Source: Torreya grandis
Taxonomy: Eukaryota > Streptophyta > Pinopsida > Cupressales > Taxaceae
Direction of reading: 5' to 3'
NCBI GenBank assembly: GCA_037957365.1
Contig: JARHVA010003637.1
Location: 1,412,001 to 1,476,000, forward strand
Length of the DNA: 64,000 nucleotides
Positions within the stretch are counted from its first letter, which is position 1, and each line of letters starts with the position of its first letter. The position numbers were made by a program, and so were the translations under genes. The notes under the pieces were generated by a model that saw only the letters and a list, made by a program, of their open reading frames with translations, searched no databases and was not told the DNA's origin. This document shows positions 12,101 through 25,563 of the stretch, piece by piece.

Positions 12101-14300
12101 TTCTAGTGAAACCAACATAAATCTAACCCATTTAGATTTTTTTTTACACTTTCATTTCTATCATCTTACTATTTTTATATATTTATGATATTGTATCAAA
12201 CTAGTTGATATAGTTTTAACTTTATGTGTGAAATTTTAACACATAGTCAAATCAAAATGACTATTTTTTTATGTATGTCTTCATTTGATACAGGTTACTA
12301 GATTGAATAGGTCAACATAGTACTCTACTTCAATCCCAGATAATAATACAAGGTCAAATAAGTCAACATTATCATAGTATTCACTCTACCAACTTATAGA
12401 TATACAAAATAAGTCAAAAAAGTCAACTTAGTCCCTCTACCAACATCCAAATCAATAAACTAGGTTGAACTAGTCATATTATCCTTCTTTAACACAAGGT
12501 TTTTGAAAAACTAGGTCAAATAAATTGACTTAATTTATAGAATTTAAAAGCAACATTTAAGGAACTTCATCATAAAATTTTAAATCCTAATCATCTTTCA
12601 AACCACCAAGATTTTTCTCTTTCTCTCTTTATCTTTTTAGTATTTCATTCCAATTTTGTTTTTTACAAAATAGCACTCTTTAAAATTACACCCCTACAAT
12701 AAAATAAGTTGACCTAGTCAACTTAGTTATATAGCTTGTCTTCTATCTAAAAGACTAAGTCAACCTATTTGACTCTATTCTTAAAGACTCTTGATTTTAT
12801 AGAATAGTATCAACCCATTTAACTCTATTTTGTACTATTTTCATATAGTGTCATTTGAACTGAGTCTTTATTATTCTAAATCTAATAATTAATAACTATT
12901 TGCTAGTAATTAATTCACACTTTCATTTTTAGTTGTCTACATGTTTAGAGTAACTCACATAGTCTAAATAGGTGGTTTTTCAAATTACCATTTAGTTACA
13001 CTAATTTTATCTTTTTCACACACTACCAAATCACACAATATTCAAAACACATTTAACATTTGTCTTCCCAAGGCCTACCTATTTGGATTTCATCACCAAA
13101 AGGGAAGCCAACTTGGTTTTTGGGCCAAGTATAAATACATGATTAATGGTATATATTGGCAAATCACCTAACACTCGTATCAATTTGGAATTGTAAATTG
13201 AGGGGGGAGGAGCCAATACCAATCTATTACCATTACCAACATATATCCCTTTCAGCCTAAATATCCTAAAACTATCCATAGATCACTTTTTAGTTCTCTA
13301 TTTTCATCCAACTTCCCTATCACACTTAAAAAAACACTTTCTAATAATCTAATAACACTCAAGATGACCACAAAGTTAGCATTTAATTTTTAGTTGATTA
13401 CTTTCTCTCTAATCATTGTGTTATATTTCAAAAACTCACATTGGCTAGCATTGGTGCAAGTTTTATGCCATGTGCCCCAATTGGATCATTCACATTAATT
13501 TAGTTTTTTGTGTATTTACTTCCATTTATTACATCATTTATATTGTAAAAATTTTCCCTATTTTATCACACTATCATTCTATTTAGTATAGTCTCTTAAA
13601 AACTATGTTTTCCCTTGTTAATAGTACATAGTCAATCTATATGAATGTGTATCCCTTTTTGCATGCATTATCTCCCTGACTATAATACAAAGTCAACATG
13701 TATGATTATATATTCTTTTGTGCCTTTCAAGTTACAATACTATGTCAATATGGTCAACCTTGTATCCTTATTAGCTCAATTTCATACCATGTCTATAGTA
13801 TAAATTCAACCTACATGACTCTAAACCCTTATCTACCTCTTGGATTATAGAACATAGTTGACCTGGTTGACTATGTATCCTTCTTGCCTCTTTGCCTTTG
13901 CATTAGATTAATCTTCCTTAATCTTTCTCCCTCATCATTAAATTCTTATTTAAAGACAAAAATTAGTTGAACTTAATAGATATTATGAAATTCACCAACC
14001 TTAATAGGTTCTCCCATAAGTAGCTTATGGCTCCTATCTAATACTAAAGTAATGTGCATGTAACCACTTGCACTATAAACTATGGGACCCCTCCTCATTC
14101 TTATTCATTTTGTAAACCTCTCTTCTCCTTATAATATTAACCTAAATTAGAGTATACTCTAAAAATTCTCCTCTTCATCAATGAGTTTCCTTAAAATTGA
14201 GAAAAAAATCCTTTTACTATTTACCATCTCGTGATAAGTGGTTAAACTAAGGAGCCCCATTCACCTAATCCCACATTCTCACATGGTTTTGGGGACACTA
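12101..14300 (+). other. Long leader of element B, TTGAC/GTCAA-rich
   Basis: About 2.2 kb between the 5' LTR and gag has no coding frame. It contains degenerate tandem blocks rich in AAGTCAAC and AGGTCAAA (about 12290-12540 and 12700-12850), and AAGTCAAC/GTTGACC words at 13620-13880. GTCAA is the complement of TTGAC, the core of the plant WRKY-bound W-box. Whether it acts as such here is inference. Confidence 0.5.
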
Positions 14301-14332
14301 GCTTCTTTTCTTCTCAACATCTTCCTTATCTT

Positions 14333-15308
14333 TTGACCCATTCTCATACTATGACATCTTCTTATTTTATTTCCTCCACATCCATACCAAGTATCTATAC
14401 TAACATGGTAGGTTCCACATCTAGTGGGCCTCTTTTAAAACCCACTCTTCTCAATTATTCCACTAGTGCATCATTTTCTACCCATGGTAATCATGCCTCT
14501 AATGTCTCTTCTACTCATCCCTCTACTATTACATCTTTTTCCACATAATAAAATCATGCTACTAGTGCCTCACTTACCAATAATTCCTCTCAATCCACTA
14601 ATAACATCCATAGTGGTACCCAAGACACTACCACCAATTTCAATGCTTCACACAATGCAAATAACACCACTCAAACTCATCAAATTATATTACAAAATCT
14701 TAATAAAATGAGTTTTCTCTAATCTAATAATGCCAACCAAATGATGCAAATGAAAATCCATCTCATCCATCTTCAAAATCACCCTTAATAGGTTTCATGG
14801 GAAATGCATAACCAAAATGCCCCTCCCACCTCTTCTTTGGTATTCCCATGGTAATCTTATCCCTCAACCTCCTATTATTAACAAAAAATCAAGCACCTTT
14901 AAAATGATCCTTTTACACCTCAAATTTATAAAATTAATATAAGAGGTATCACCCATACCATTAGTTATAATGGGTCAACTAATCTTACTCTTCACTTTAA
15001 AACATTTGGAAATCTATACAAAGACTGGGTCAAGTTAAATACTTTTGTGGCTAAAAATTTATTAGTAAAAACTCTCTCTATTGATGAATTGGATTGGTAT
15101 AACCAACTCAAATCTCATTCCATCACTAGTTTAGAAGATTTAGTAAATTCTCTAGTCTAAGAATTTCAAGCTAGTAATCTCCTTGAAAATATCTTGGCCC
15201 ATTTTATCAATTATAAGAAACTTGAGATAGAAACTACACAAGATATTATGAAATGATGGAAGAAGTTATCTAAAAAGTGTGAACATAATATGGTAGATGA
15301 TAACCTCT
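14333..15308 (+). pseudogene. Element B gag, N-terminal and capsid part
   Basis: Ser/Thr/Pro/His-rich sequence (14333-14548 open) is followed by the capsid region from about 14912. That region includes IRGITHTISYNG, FGNLYKDWVKLN and DWYNQLKSHSITSLEDL, matching the W-x-L...SI.S...L...F pattern of Ty3/gypsy gag. A stop interrupts at about 15160. The frame runs into the target duplication of copia D at 15304-15308 and resumes in the same sense at 25564. Confidence 0.75.
15304..15308. repeat. Left target duplication of copia D (CCTCT)
   Basis: CCTCT lies directly before TGTTGAACAC. The identical pentamer is at 25559-25563. Confidence 0.95.
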
Positions 15309-17665
15309 TGTTGAACACACCTATCTACTAAGAGGGGGGGTGAATCAGTAGATCTCAAAAACTTGGTTATGTACAACTTTCAAGATGAATGTTAATCAAA
15401 TGCAAACTTAAACAATTCAAAGAAAGATATCACATGCATAGAAGCACAACACATAACACCTAGTTTATACATGGAAACCTAAAGGGAAAAAACCAAGATC
15501 ATAATGTTTCTAGAATATACTATTCTAATCTAGCCTCACAAAGTTTGTCTCACTAAATGAACCTCACTAGTTACATTTAAGGGCACCCATCCCAAGGAGA
15601 CACCAATCCCCTAACTTTAAGAGCACCAAATATAATGAAGAGCCCACTCCCTATTATGAGCACCAATCTAGTTCAATCTAAAGGTACCAACCAATCAGAT
15701 ACTTGAATTACAATTCAAGCTAATGAATTAGATTCATAAAATAATCCAAGTCTCTATTCTTTGTTACAATTCCAGTCTACAACTACTCATTTCTCCTTCA
15801 ACACACTTTTGTGTCTCCTTCAATCTTCTTGCACGCTTTCTCTATGTCTAAATTTATCTATTTAACACCTTGATATTCTCTAATTTGACCATTACTTCTT
15901 CATACTCAAATGAGTCTTATATTTCTAAACTTACAGCTTGAGTCATCTCATTCCTAAAATTAATTAACTGTTTATCTTTCCTTCTCTTCATATCTTCTCA
16001 TTCCAATCAAATAACTATATAAATTCCATTCTTTGAGTCTCTATGAATTCTTCCCTTGTCACTTCATTTACAACATTCACATAATAGAAATGAATTGATG
16101 ATTAATCATTTTATTTCATAGTTATTCAAAACACTGACTATTGATTTTCTTTAACCATCACACTATATTCTTGTAATTACCCCACTTTTTAGGTTCTTTG
16201 AATGTTTTTCCTTACTTAACAAATTGGTTAAGTGTTGATATTTTTATATCATCTTGTTGCATCCTGTGTCTTTGGAATGCTTTCACTTCATTATATGTTT
16301 CAACACATGCTTGGAATTTAACTCTACCATTATGCCATTAACCTTCAAGTACCTTAAAGCTTTAGATCCACTCATTCTATTGGATCTTCTCAGTCCTAGC
16401 TTCCATGCATCATTGGATCATTAAAGATGCATGCTCTTTACATTGACTAGGTCATTATCCTTCAGTTTGTTAACTTTATCTCACTTTCTTTAGCAACAAA
16501 GGAAATTTTTCACTCCTTTTATCTCTTTAGAAGATGCTCGATCCTTAACTAATCATTGTGTCACTAAATACTGATGACTCTATTTAATCTAGATCCTTAC
16601 ACTTCAATTGATCTTTCCTATCCAAGCTCACATGTACCATTTGATCTTGGTAGATGCATGATCCTTAACTAAGTTAGTCATTAACCTTTAGCATGTTTGA
16701 CTTCATCTCACTTATTGTGGCAATCATGAGAGCTTTCACTCCATTAGATCTTTCCAAACTTTATTGAAATTTAACTACATCTTGATCCTTCGATACTTAA
16801 GAAAAATCCCTATGAGACTTCACACTTATCGCTCAGACAAATTATTGGGGGGTTTTTGTCTAAGTTACCTTTGAGGTAATTTCCATAAAAAAATCTCTAA
16901 GGGCCTTTCAGGACTTTCAAATTATCCTTCACTTCTTCACTCATATATTTCAAAACTTTTGTGTAGGACACATACCCTTTGAAAATTTTGTAACGGTCCA
17001 CATACCCTTCAACACTTGAAAATATTTGGATTTTTTTTGTTAAGCATCCACATACCCTTCAAAAATTTTGTTTTTGGTCACTTACACTTCATCACTTTGC
17101 CAATTTATCCTTCAAAACTTTTGATCAGATCACTTTCCCTTTGGCATTTTTCAAAAGAACCTTTCAAAAATTTTACACAGGACTCATTTCCTTTGGGACT
17201 TCCCTTCAGGACAATTTTCCTAAAAGAATTCCCTTATTTTCTATGGGCTTTTTTTTAGAGAATTATCTTTACCAATATTTCTAAAAGAATTCCCCTGACA
17301 AATACAAAGGTTTAGAATCAACTAAGTATGGAAACTTAGTAGGCTTTTAGCTGAGGAACAACCTTATGCATTTGTAACATTTGGTATATTCATCATTATG
17401 ACATAGAACTTAGACCACAAAGAATAGACATAAACTTGATTATCATAGTGTGATCATTTCCTTCAAATGTTACCATATGTGCACATGTTGATAACATCAT
17501 CCTATGTTCTTAGCCATATCTTGTCAAAATAACCATGTGAGCAAAGGCATTCAAAGTACACACACAATTATATTTAACTTAACACCTTTGTCATTAATGC
17601 ATGATAGCACATGTTATCTTTGACATCAATGACAATGCTTTAGAACTTAATGACTATGTCTAACA
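15309..17665 (-). repeat. 3' LTR of element D
   Basis: On the plus strand it runs from TGTTGAACACACC to CTATGTCTAACA, so it starts TGTTAGACATAG in its own orientation. It matches 23210-25558 throughout. Between about 16920 and 17240 it carries degenerate repeats of ACATACCCTTCAAAA-like units, roughly 60 bp apart, which give rise to spurious short frames. Confidence 0.95.
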
Positions 17666-17685
17666 ATCTCCCCTTTTATCATTGA
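17666..17685 (-). promoter_or_regulatory. Polypurine tract of element D
   Basis: The minus strand reads ATGATAAAAGGGGAGAT directly before the LTR start TGTTAGAC. This is the classic plus-strand primer position. Confidence 0.9.
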
Positions 17686-18139
17686 TGACAACTCATCATC
17701 TTTCTACTTTCTCCTCCTTTGACATTAATGACAAAGAGTCTCTACCATAATATGTCAATAATATTTTCCTTTCTTGGCATCTTGGTTATTCTAATCTTTG
17801 GACCTGACTATCTAGAACACTTTGTGAGGAACTCCCCCTTAGGCAATGGCACATTTGCCTAAAATCTATGCAGACACAATCAAAACTAGCTCCTTTGGCT
17901 TCAATATTCTATAAATGATCATTTATGTAGCATTTGTATACGAGACCAATCAATAATCTACATATCTTTGTATAGATAAGCATAATTATCTTAGAGCCAA
18001 CACACCTTTGTCACCTCCTTTGTCATCAAATAACAAAGGGACTACAACTTTCTCACTAGACTACCTTTTCTCTTAATCCAAGAGTTAATAAAGTTCCTTC
18101 AATACTCCCCATGGATTCATGCCCTACCACTAAAAGCTA
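17686..18139 (-). other. Region between RNase H and polypurine tract of D
   Basis: About 450 bp of untranslated or decayed sequence. No env-like or other frame can be followed. Confidence 0.5.
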
Positions 18140-21100
18140 GTGAAGTGGTGTGGGAGCCACTACTCCCAACATCTCTCTTAGATAATCAAATTGCTCCTTA
18201 GGAAGAGGCTTGGTAAATATATCTACAATTTGGTCCTTTGTTGGCATATACTCAATTTTAACCTCTTAATCTGCAACCTTTTCTTTCATAAAATGATATT
18301 TTATGGATATATGCTTGGTTCTGGAATGCATCACTAGATTCTTAGATATGTTTATGGCACTTGAATTATCACAAAAAATATAAATAGGTTCTTGGTATTA
18401 TACCTTGATGTCTCTATGAGTTTGCTACTGCTACATGCTCTAATTTTTCTATAGAAAGTGTAACCAACTCTTGCTTTTTGCTCAGCCATGACACAAGTCT
18501 ATTTCCAAGGAATAATTCACCACCACTAGTGTTTCTCTTGTCATCCACACTTCCTACCCCATCAACATTTTCATATGCAATTAAAGTGATATCTTCACTT
18601 TTATGGTACCATAGACCATGGTCAATTGTGCTCTTGATGTATCCGAAGATTCTTTTCATAACATTGACATGTGATTCCTTGGGAGCTACTTGAAATATTG
18701 TAACCATGCATACAACTTGTATGATGTCTGGTCTTGATTTATTTAAGTACAACAGGCTACCTATCATTTATCTATACATAGTATTATTCACATTAGGGGA
18801 CTCATTTTCTTTTCTCAACTTGCATCCAGATATCATGGGAGTGATAAATGGTCTATTTTCCTCCATACTAAGTTTCTTGAGCATCTCCTTTGCATACTTG
18901 GTTTAGGATATGCATATCCCTTCTTTGGATTGTGAAACCTATAGACTAAGGAAAATGAAATTTCTCCTAGAATGGACATTTCAAACTCCTTTTGCATTTT
19001 ATTTTCAAATTCTTTGCACATATTATTGTTGCTACCACCAAAAATGTTGTCATCAACATAGACAACTATGATCAACATATGTCCATTTTTAGACTTAACA
19101 TACAAGTTATTGTCTTCACATCCTTTAATAAATCCTTTTTGTTTCAAATATTGATCTCACCTTGAATAACATGATCTAGGTGCCTATTTTAGAATATATA
19201 GTTCTTTCTTTAGTTTACACACATAGTCTTCTTCATCTGTCAGCTGAAAACATTCAGGTTGTTTAATATAGAATTCTTCTTCCAAGGTTCCATTCAAAAA
19301 ACTTGACTTAACATCCATTTAATAGACTTTGAACTTCTTAAAGACTAAGAATTCTAAAAACATTATGATAGCTTCCAATCTTTCCACTGGGGCAAATGTC
19401 TCCTCAAAGTCTATTCCTTCTACTTGAGCATATCCTTTGCAAACAAGTCTAGATTTGTTTCTCACAATAGCTCCATCTTCATTCAACTTGTTTTTAAAGA
19501 CCCATTTTGTGCCTATGGCATTCTTGTCTATGGATCTTGGAACTAGCTGCTAGTTTTTGTTCTTTTCTATTTAACTTAGTTCCTCATCCATGGCCTTTTG
19601 CCAACTCTCATCTTTGTTGGCCTCAACATATCTTTTGGGCTCAATTTTAGATAATAAAGAAAAACTTAACAGTTATTTTCTCATTGTTGCCCTTCTCCTT
19701 ATTTGGACTCCATTCATTTTGCCAATGATCTACTACTTAAGATGATCCTTTTGAACAAACTATGAGGGTGCTTTTTCAATCCTCTATATTACTTCTTCAT
19801 TATCTAATATTTCATGCTCAGCTTCTTATTTTAGTTCCTCAATTCTAAACTTCTTTATAGGTTCAAATTATTATTTATGGATCTCTTCAACTTTAACATG
19901 GAAGAACTCCACTAGCTTATGTAGTCTTTTATTGTAGCAAATATAGGATTTGGTATGAGTGGAATAGCTAAGGAATATTCCCTCATCGCATCTTGACTCA
20001 AAATTTCCTAGATTTTTCTCCTTCCTTTAAATGTAGCATTTACTTCTAAACACTCTAAAATACTTGACTAAAGCAGGCTTTCAATACCATAGTTCATATG
20101 GAGTCTTGTCACTATTTACTCTCAATTGGACTCTAGTCAAGATGTATACTATTGTCTGGACTGCTTCTCTCCAATAACCATCTAACAATTTGTCTTCTTT
20201 CAACATTAATCTAGCAATCTCCTTAATATTCTTGTTCTTCCTTTCAACAACTCCATTTTACTATGGATTTCTTATAATAGAGTAATGTCTCTTAATTCCA
20301 TGCTTTTCATAGTAGTCTATGAATTAATTTGAAGTGAATTTACCACCTTTGTCAGATTTGAGGCACTTGATCTTTCTACCAATTTCATTTTCAACCATGG
20401 CTCTAAAGATCTTGAATCTTTCAAAGGCTTGAGACTTTTCCTTTAATAAGTTTACCCATGTCATTCTATTGTAGTCATCTATGAACAACATGAAATAATA
20501 CACTCCTTTGAAACCTCTTGTCTTGGTTGGTCCATAAAGATCAATATGAACTATATGTAGAGGTTTTGTAGTTACATAATCTTTATTTTGGAATGAGACC
20601 TTGGTTTGTTTATCAAGATGGCATTATCTACATATTATTTGTAGGATTGATTATCTTAGGCATGTGTCTTACACACTTGTTAGAACTTACTTTGACTAAA
20701 TTGTCAAAGTTAACATGACCCATCCTTCTATGCCATAACCAACTCTCACCAATATTTCCCATGAGAGAATTTGTATCATTTACCTCAATCAAATTATATA
20801 TGTTACTCTCATTCCTTTTTCCTTATGCAACAATTTTTCTAGACCTTAATTCACAACCTTCAACATCAAATATGAATTTATAGATATTATCACACATCTA
20901 ACTGACACTCAGTAAATTATGTTTTAATCCTTTAAAATAAAGAACATCATGTGTAGGGAGCTTGCCATTAATATGCAAGGTTCCTTTGCCTCTAATTTTG
21001 ACTACAGTATTATCTCCCAATATGACATTCCCTTCCTTACATCATCTCAATTTGGTAAACTTACTCTTTTCACTGGTCATATGTTTTGATCAGCCACTAT

Positions 21101-23136
21101 CTATGACCCATATATTTTTCTCTTTATCATGCAGTGTTATTTGGGTGATCATAGACTAATTTTTATTTTTCCATGTCTCCTTGGGTTTCTTGATTGTACT
21201 TTTCTTTGTTATGTCATTTATTTATGAGACTTTGTTCACTTTAGGAGTCTCAACTCTTTTTGCATTGTTAGACTTTGCTTTAACAAGCTTTTTTATACAA
21301 TGCTTTGTTATATGCCTAAAATTATTAGAGTTTTAGCATAAAAAATCTAGATCTAGTAGAGGGGTAAATTAATTCTTACTTAATAAACTTATCCTTCTCT
21401 TAGGTAAAATCTTATAATCAATTTATTTATGGCCAAATTGATTATAGCTATAATAATAACCATAAAATGATAAAGAATACTTGGTTATCATTCTCCTTTG
21501 GGGATATAAAGGAGGTCTCTAAACTCTGTCTTCTTCATGTTCCTTGTTGTTATGTTGTTTTTATTAGTAGCAACCTTAGTTTTTATAGAAACAAAGTTAT
21601 TACTTTTCTTCTCTTTAGGAATTTAATTTTCTTCTTTTTTTATTCTTGAGTCTGTTGTTACCTTGAAGTTTTCATATAAATTCCTAGTTGTACACAACAT
21701 GGGACTCTTGCCTTTCTCATACCCAAGACCTAATTTTTCTTTAAGGGGATTTTGTGATATGATAATCTCATCTAGTATTATAGATCCTCCTTTTATTTTT
21801 AGGCCTTTATCAATTTTTCCTTTGACCTTTTTGAGATTTTCTCTTAGGTCCATGATTTCTTCCTCCATCTTCATGCATTCTAAGGATTTTGATTGTAAAT
21901 TATTTTTGACCACGTCCTCTATCCTCTTTACCTCCTCAACTTGGGTCTTCAAACTCACTATCATTTGATATGATTCCTCATTTATTTTATTTAATTTCTC
22001 AAACTCATTTTGACTAAGCTTCTTTTATTTAGAATTTTATTTTCTAAGCTTGTCAATTTATTTTAAAGCACATATGAGTTTGCATTCTAGATTTACTTCT
22101 CCTTCTTCATAATCATCTAAGTCCTCTTCTTCTTAGAATAAATAAATTGATTCATAAGTCATGAAGAACTTAATTTTTTTGGCCATAAAATCACTATCAT
22201 GCTCATCACTTGAACTACTATTGTCATCCACTGACTCACTATCTTCTTTTGAGTACAACCCCTTTTAATTATTAAAGAATATTTTCTTCTTCTTAGGATA
22301 ATAGGATTTCTCCTTTTGATTTTTCTCAACTGAATCAAAGTCATCCTTCCTTTTATGTGGATATTTAGTAGCAAAGTGACCTATCTCTCCATAATTATAG
22401 CATTTGAAGGTTAACTTACCTTTGTATTTGCATGAGCCCTTCTTCAACTTTTTGATGCAATTGGCCTCTACATCATCAACCTTCTTAGATTCAAAATTAG
22501 GAGTTTCTTCTTTTTCCTACTTAGAAACTTTGAAAATAGCTTCTCTCTTGGATGACTTAGCATCTCCCAACCTCATCTCATATATAGTGAAATTTCCATG
22601 TAACTCATCTACTGTGAGCTTCTTCAGATCTCTTGCTTCTTCAATTGAAAAAAATTTAAAATCATACTTTGTTTTCAGAGATCTTAAAACCTTTTTGATA
22701 ATAATTTCTTTGTCCAATAGTTCTTTGAGTCCTCTGATTGCATTAACAATCTCATCTACCCTAAGAAGGTAATCTACAATCTTCTCATCCTAATTCATCT
22801 TGAGGATTTCAAATTTTCCCTTATGAGTTTGAAGCTTTGATTTTTTTACTCTATCATCTCCTTCATAGATACTCTTCATTTTGACCCATATTTTTTTTTC
22901 ACTTTGACAGTGCATCACTTTGATAAACTCATTTTATCACATGCCTTTTTCACATGACTTTTTGACTGCCTAATTAGTAGGAGGAGCTATCGGGTTGTTT
23001 ATTCATTTTCAACAGACATTCAAACATCAAATCCTAAAGAAGTCAAATATGCTTCCATCCTTATACACTAAAAAGCATAGTTAGTCCCATAAAAAAAAGG
23101 TGCCTTGTTTGATGAAGTTCCTTCATGACTAGTCAT
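18140..23136 (-). pseudogene. Element D gag-pol polyprotein
   Basis: The start is ATG at 23136 (MTSHEGTSSNKAPFF), the usual SIRE-type gag opening. UBN2 gag lies near 22800-22517 with KVLRSLKTKYDFK. The zinc knuckle CYNYGEIGHFATKY near 22400 has two of its Cys changed to Tyr. A coiled coil lies at 21964-21623 and includes KLGLGYEKGK. The protease has DSG followed by a stop where the family has Cys, then SKHMTSEKSKF near 21090. The pre-integrase motif LWHRRMGHVNF is near 20720. Integrase has KCLKSDKGGKF near 20350 and ERKNKNIKEIARLML. RT has [16 protein letters not shown] near 19430 and an intact YVDDNIFGG near 19050. RNase H has GNRLVSWLSKKQ near 18490 and ends PLPKEQFDYLREMLGVV near 18180. 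Many stops; not functional. Confidence 0.92.
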
Positions 23137-23195
23137 TTTGTGTTTAAACTCCAAGATTCACTTGAGATGATTAAGCTTCTCACTAGGAACCTAAG

Positions 23196-23207
23196 GCTCT
23201 GATACCA
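23196..23207 (-). promoter_or_regulatory. Primer binding site of element D (initiator Met tRNA)
   Basis: The minus strand reads TGGTATCAGAGC, complementary to the 3' end of plant initiator methionine tRNA. It starts two bases past the LTR end. Confidence 0.95.
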
Positions 23208-23209
23208 AT

Positions 23210-25558
23210 TGTTGAACACACCTATCTACTAAGAGGGGGGTGAATTAGTAGATCTCAAAAACTTAGTTACTTAAAACTTTCAAGATGAATGTTAAACAAA
23301 TGTAAAATTAAACAATTCAAAGAAAGACATCACATGCACATAAACACAACACAATACCTAATTTATACATGGAAACCCAAAGGGAAAAAACCATGGTGAG
23401 AATGCTACTAGAATCTACTATTCTAATCTAGCCTCATAAAGTTTGTCTCATTGACTGAACCTCACTGGTTATATTTGACACCCATCCCAAGGAGACACCA
23501 ATCCCCTAACTTTAAGATCAAAAACTCTAAGAAAGAACCCACTCCCTATTATGAACACCAACCAATTTCAATATGAAGGCACCAACTAATCAAATACTTG
23601 AATTACAATTTAAGTTAATGAATCAGATTCATAAAAGAATCCAAGTCTTTGTTCTTTATTGTAAGTCTAATTTTCAACTTCTCATTTCTCCTTCAACACA
23701 CTTTTGTGTGTCCTTCACTCTTCCTTCACCCTTTATTTGGGTCTAAATTTATCTATTTCACACCCTGATAATATCTAATTAAACCAGTATTTCTTCATAC
23801 TCAGATGAGTCTCATATTTTTGTACTTATAGATTGAATCATCTCATTCCAAAAATTAAGTAACTATTTGTCTTTCCTTCTCTTCATATCTTCTAATTCCA
23901 ATCAAATGACTAAAATAATTCCATTATCTGAGTCTCTACAAATTCTACCCTTGTCACTTAATTTACAACATTCACACAATAGAAATGAATTGATGATTAA
24001 TCATTTTATTTCATAGTTATTCAAAAAATTGACTATTGATTTTCTTTAATCATCACACCAAATTCTTGTAACTACCCCACTTTTTTTGTTCTTTGAAAGT
24101 TTTTCCTTATTCAACACATTGGTTAAGTGTCAAGTTTCTTATATCATCTCACTACATCCTGTGTCTTTAGAATGCTTTCACATCATTAGATCTTACAAGA
24201 CATGCTTGGACTTTAACTCTACCATTGTGCCATTAACCTTCATATACCTTCAAGCTTTATATCCACTCACTCCTTTGGATCTTCTCAGTCCTATATTCCT
24301 TGGATCATTGGATCATTAAATATGCATGTCTTTACATTGAATGGGTCATTATCCTTCAACATGTTAACTTCATCTCACTTTCTTGGGTGACAAAGGAAAG
24401 CTTTCACTCCTTTGATATCTACAAAATATGCTCAATCCTTAACTAACCATTGTGTCACTAAATAGTGATGACTTTATTCCATCTATATCTTTACTCTTCA
24501 TTGGATCTTTCATATCCAAGCTCTCATGTACCATTTTATCTTGGTAGATGCATGATCCTTAACTAAGCCAGTCATTAACCTTTGACATGTTTGATTTCAT
24601 CTCACTTACCATAGCATTCATGAGAGATTTTTCTATATTAGATCTTACCAAACTTGCTTGAACTTTAACTATGTCTTGATTCTTTAAAACTTGATAAAAA
24701 TCCCTATGAGACTTCACACTTATCCTTTGGACAAACTATTACATGTTTTTATCTAAGCGCCCTTTAAGATAATTTCCTTGACAAAATTTCTAAGTGCCTT
24801 TTGAGACATTCAAATTATCCTTCACTTCTTCACTCATATCTTTCAAAACTTTTTTGTAGGACACATACCCTTTGTACTTTTGCAATGGTCCACATACCCT
24901 TCGACACTTTGCAAATCTTTAGAATTTTTTTTTAAGTGTCCACATACCCTTCAAAATTTTTATTTTGGGTGACTTTCCCTTTAACACTTTACAAATGTAC
25001 CCTTCAAAATTTTTGATCAGATCACTTGCCCTTTGGCATTTTTCAAAAGTACCTTTCAGAACTTTTACACGGGACTCATTTCCTTCAGAACTTTCCTTTG
25101 AGACATTTTTTTTGAAAGAATTACCTTATTTTTTGTAGGTTTTTTTCTAAGATAATTGTCTTTACCAATATTTCCAAAAGAATTCCCTCAACAAATACAA
25201 AGGTGTAAATTTGACTAAGTATGGAAACTTAGTAGGATTTTAGTTGAGGAACAACCTTATGTATTTTTAACATTTTCTCTATTCATCCTTATGACATAGA
25301 AATTAGACCACAAAGAATAGACACAAACTTGATTATCATAGTTTGATCATTTCCCTCAGATGCTAACATACATGCACATGTTGATAACATCATCCTATGT
25401 GCTTAGCCATATCTTGTCAAGATAACCATATGAGCAAAGGCATTCAAAGTACACACACAAGTTTGTTCAACTCAACATCTTTGTCATTAATTCATGATAA
25501 CACATGTTTCCTTTAACACCAATGAAAATTCTTCAAACCTCAATTACTATGTCCCACA
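23210..25558 (-). repeat. 5' LTR of element D
   Basis: This is the partner of 15309-17665. On the plus strand it runs from TGTTGAACACACC to CTATGTCCCACA. Confidence 0.95.
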
Positions 25559-25563
25559 CCTCT
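25559..25563. repeat. Right target duplication of copia D (CCTCT)
   Basis: Identical to 15304-15308. Collapsing the two copies restores the gag frame of element B across the join. Confidence 0.95.

Larger units (their letters stand above)
15309..25558 (-). mobile_element. Element D: SIRE-like Ty1/copia retrotransposon, complete but degraded
   Basis: A 10,250-bp element on the minus strand. It has 2.35-kb LTRs, a perfect CCTCT target duplication, an initiator-Met primer binding site and a purine tract. The domain order is gag (UBN2, zinc knuckle, coiled coil), protease, integrase, RT, RNase H. The coiled-coil tail of gag after the knuckle and the large LTRs point to the SIRE/Maximus lineage. 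I see no env-like frame between RNase H and the purine tract. The LTRs differ at about one base in ten over the first 120 bp, so the insertion is old. Confidence 0.92.

Noticed and set aside
16920..17260. Short hydrophobic frame in the copia LTR
   Set aside because: Comes from degenerate ACATACCCTTCAAAA repeats present in both LTRs; no conserved frame.
21663..22772. Plus-strand open frames at 21663-21968 and 22404-22772
   Set aside because: They are antisense shadows of the copia D gag (UBN2 and coiled coil).
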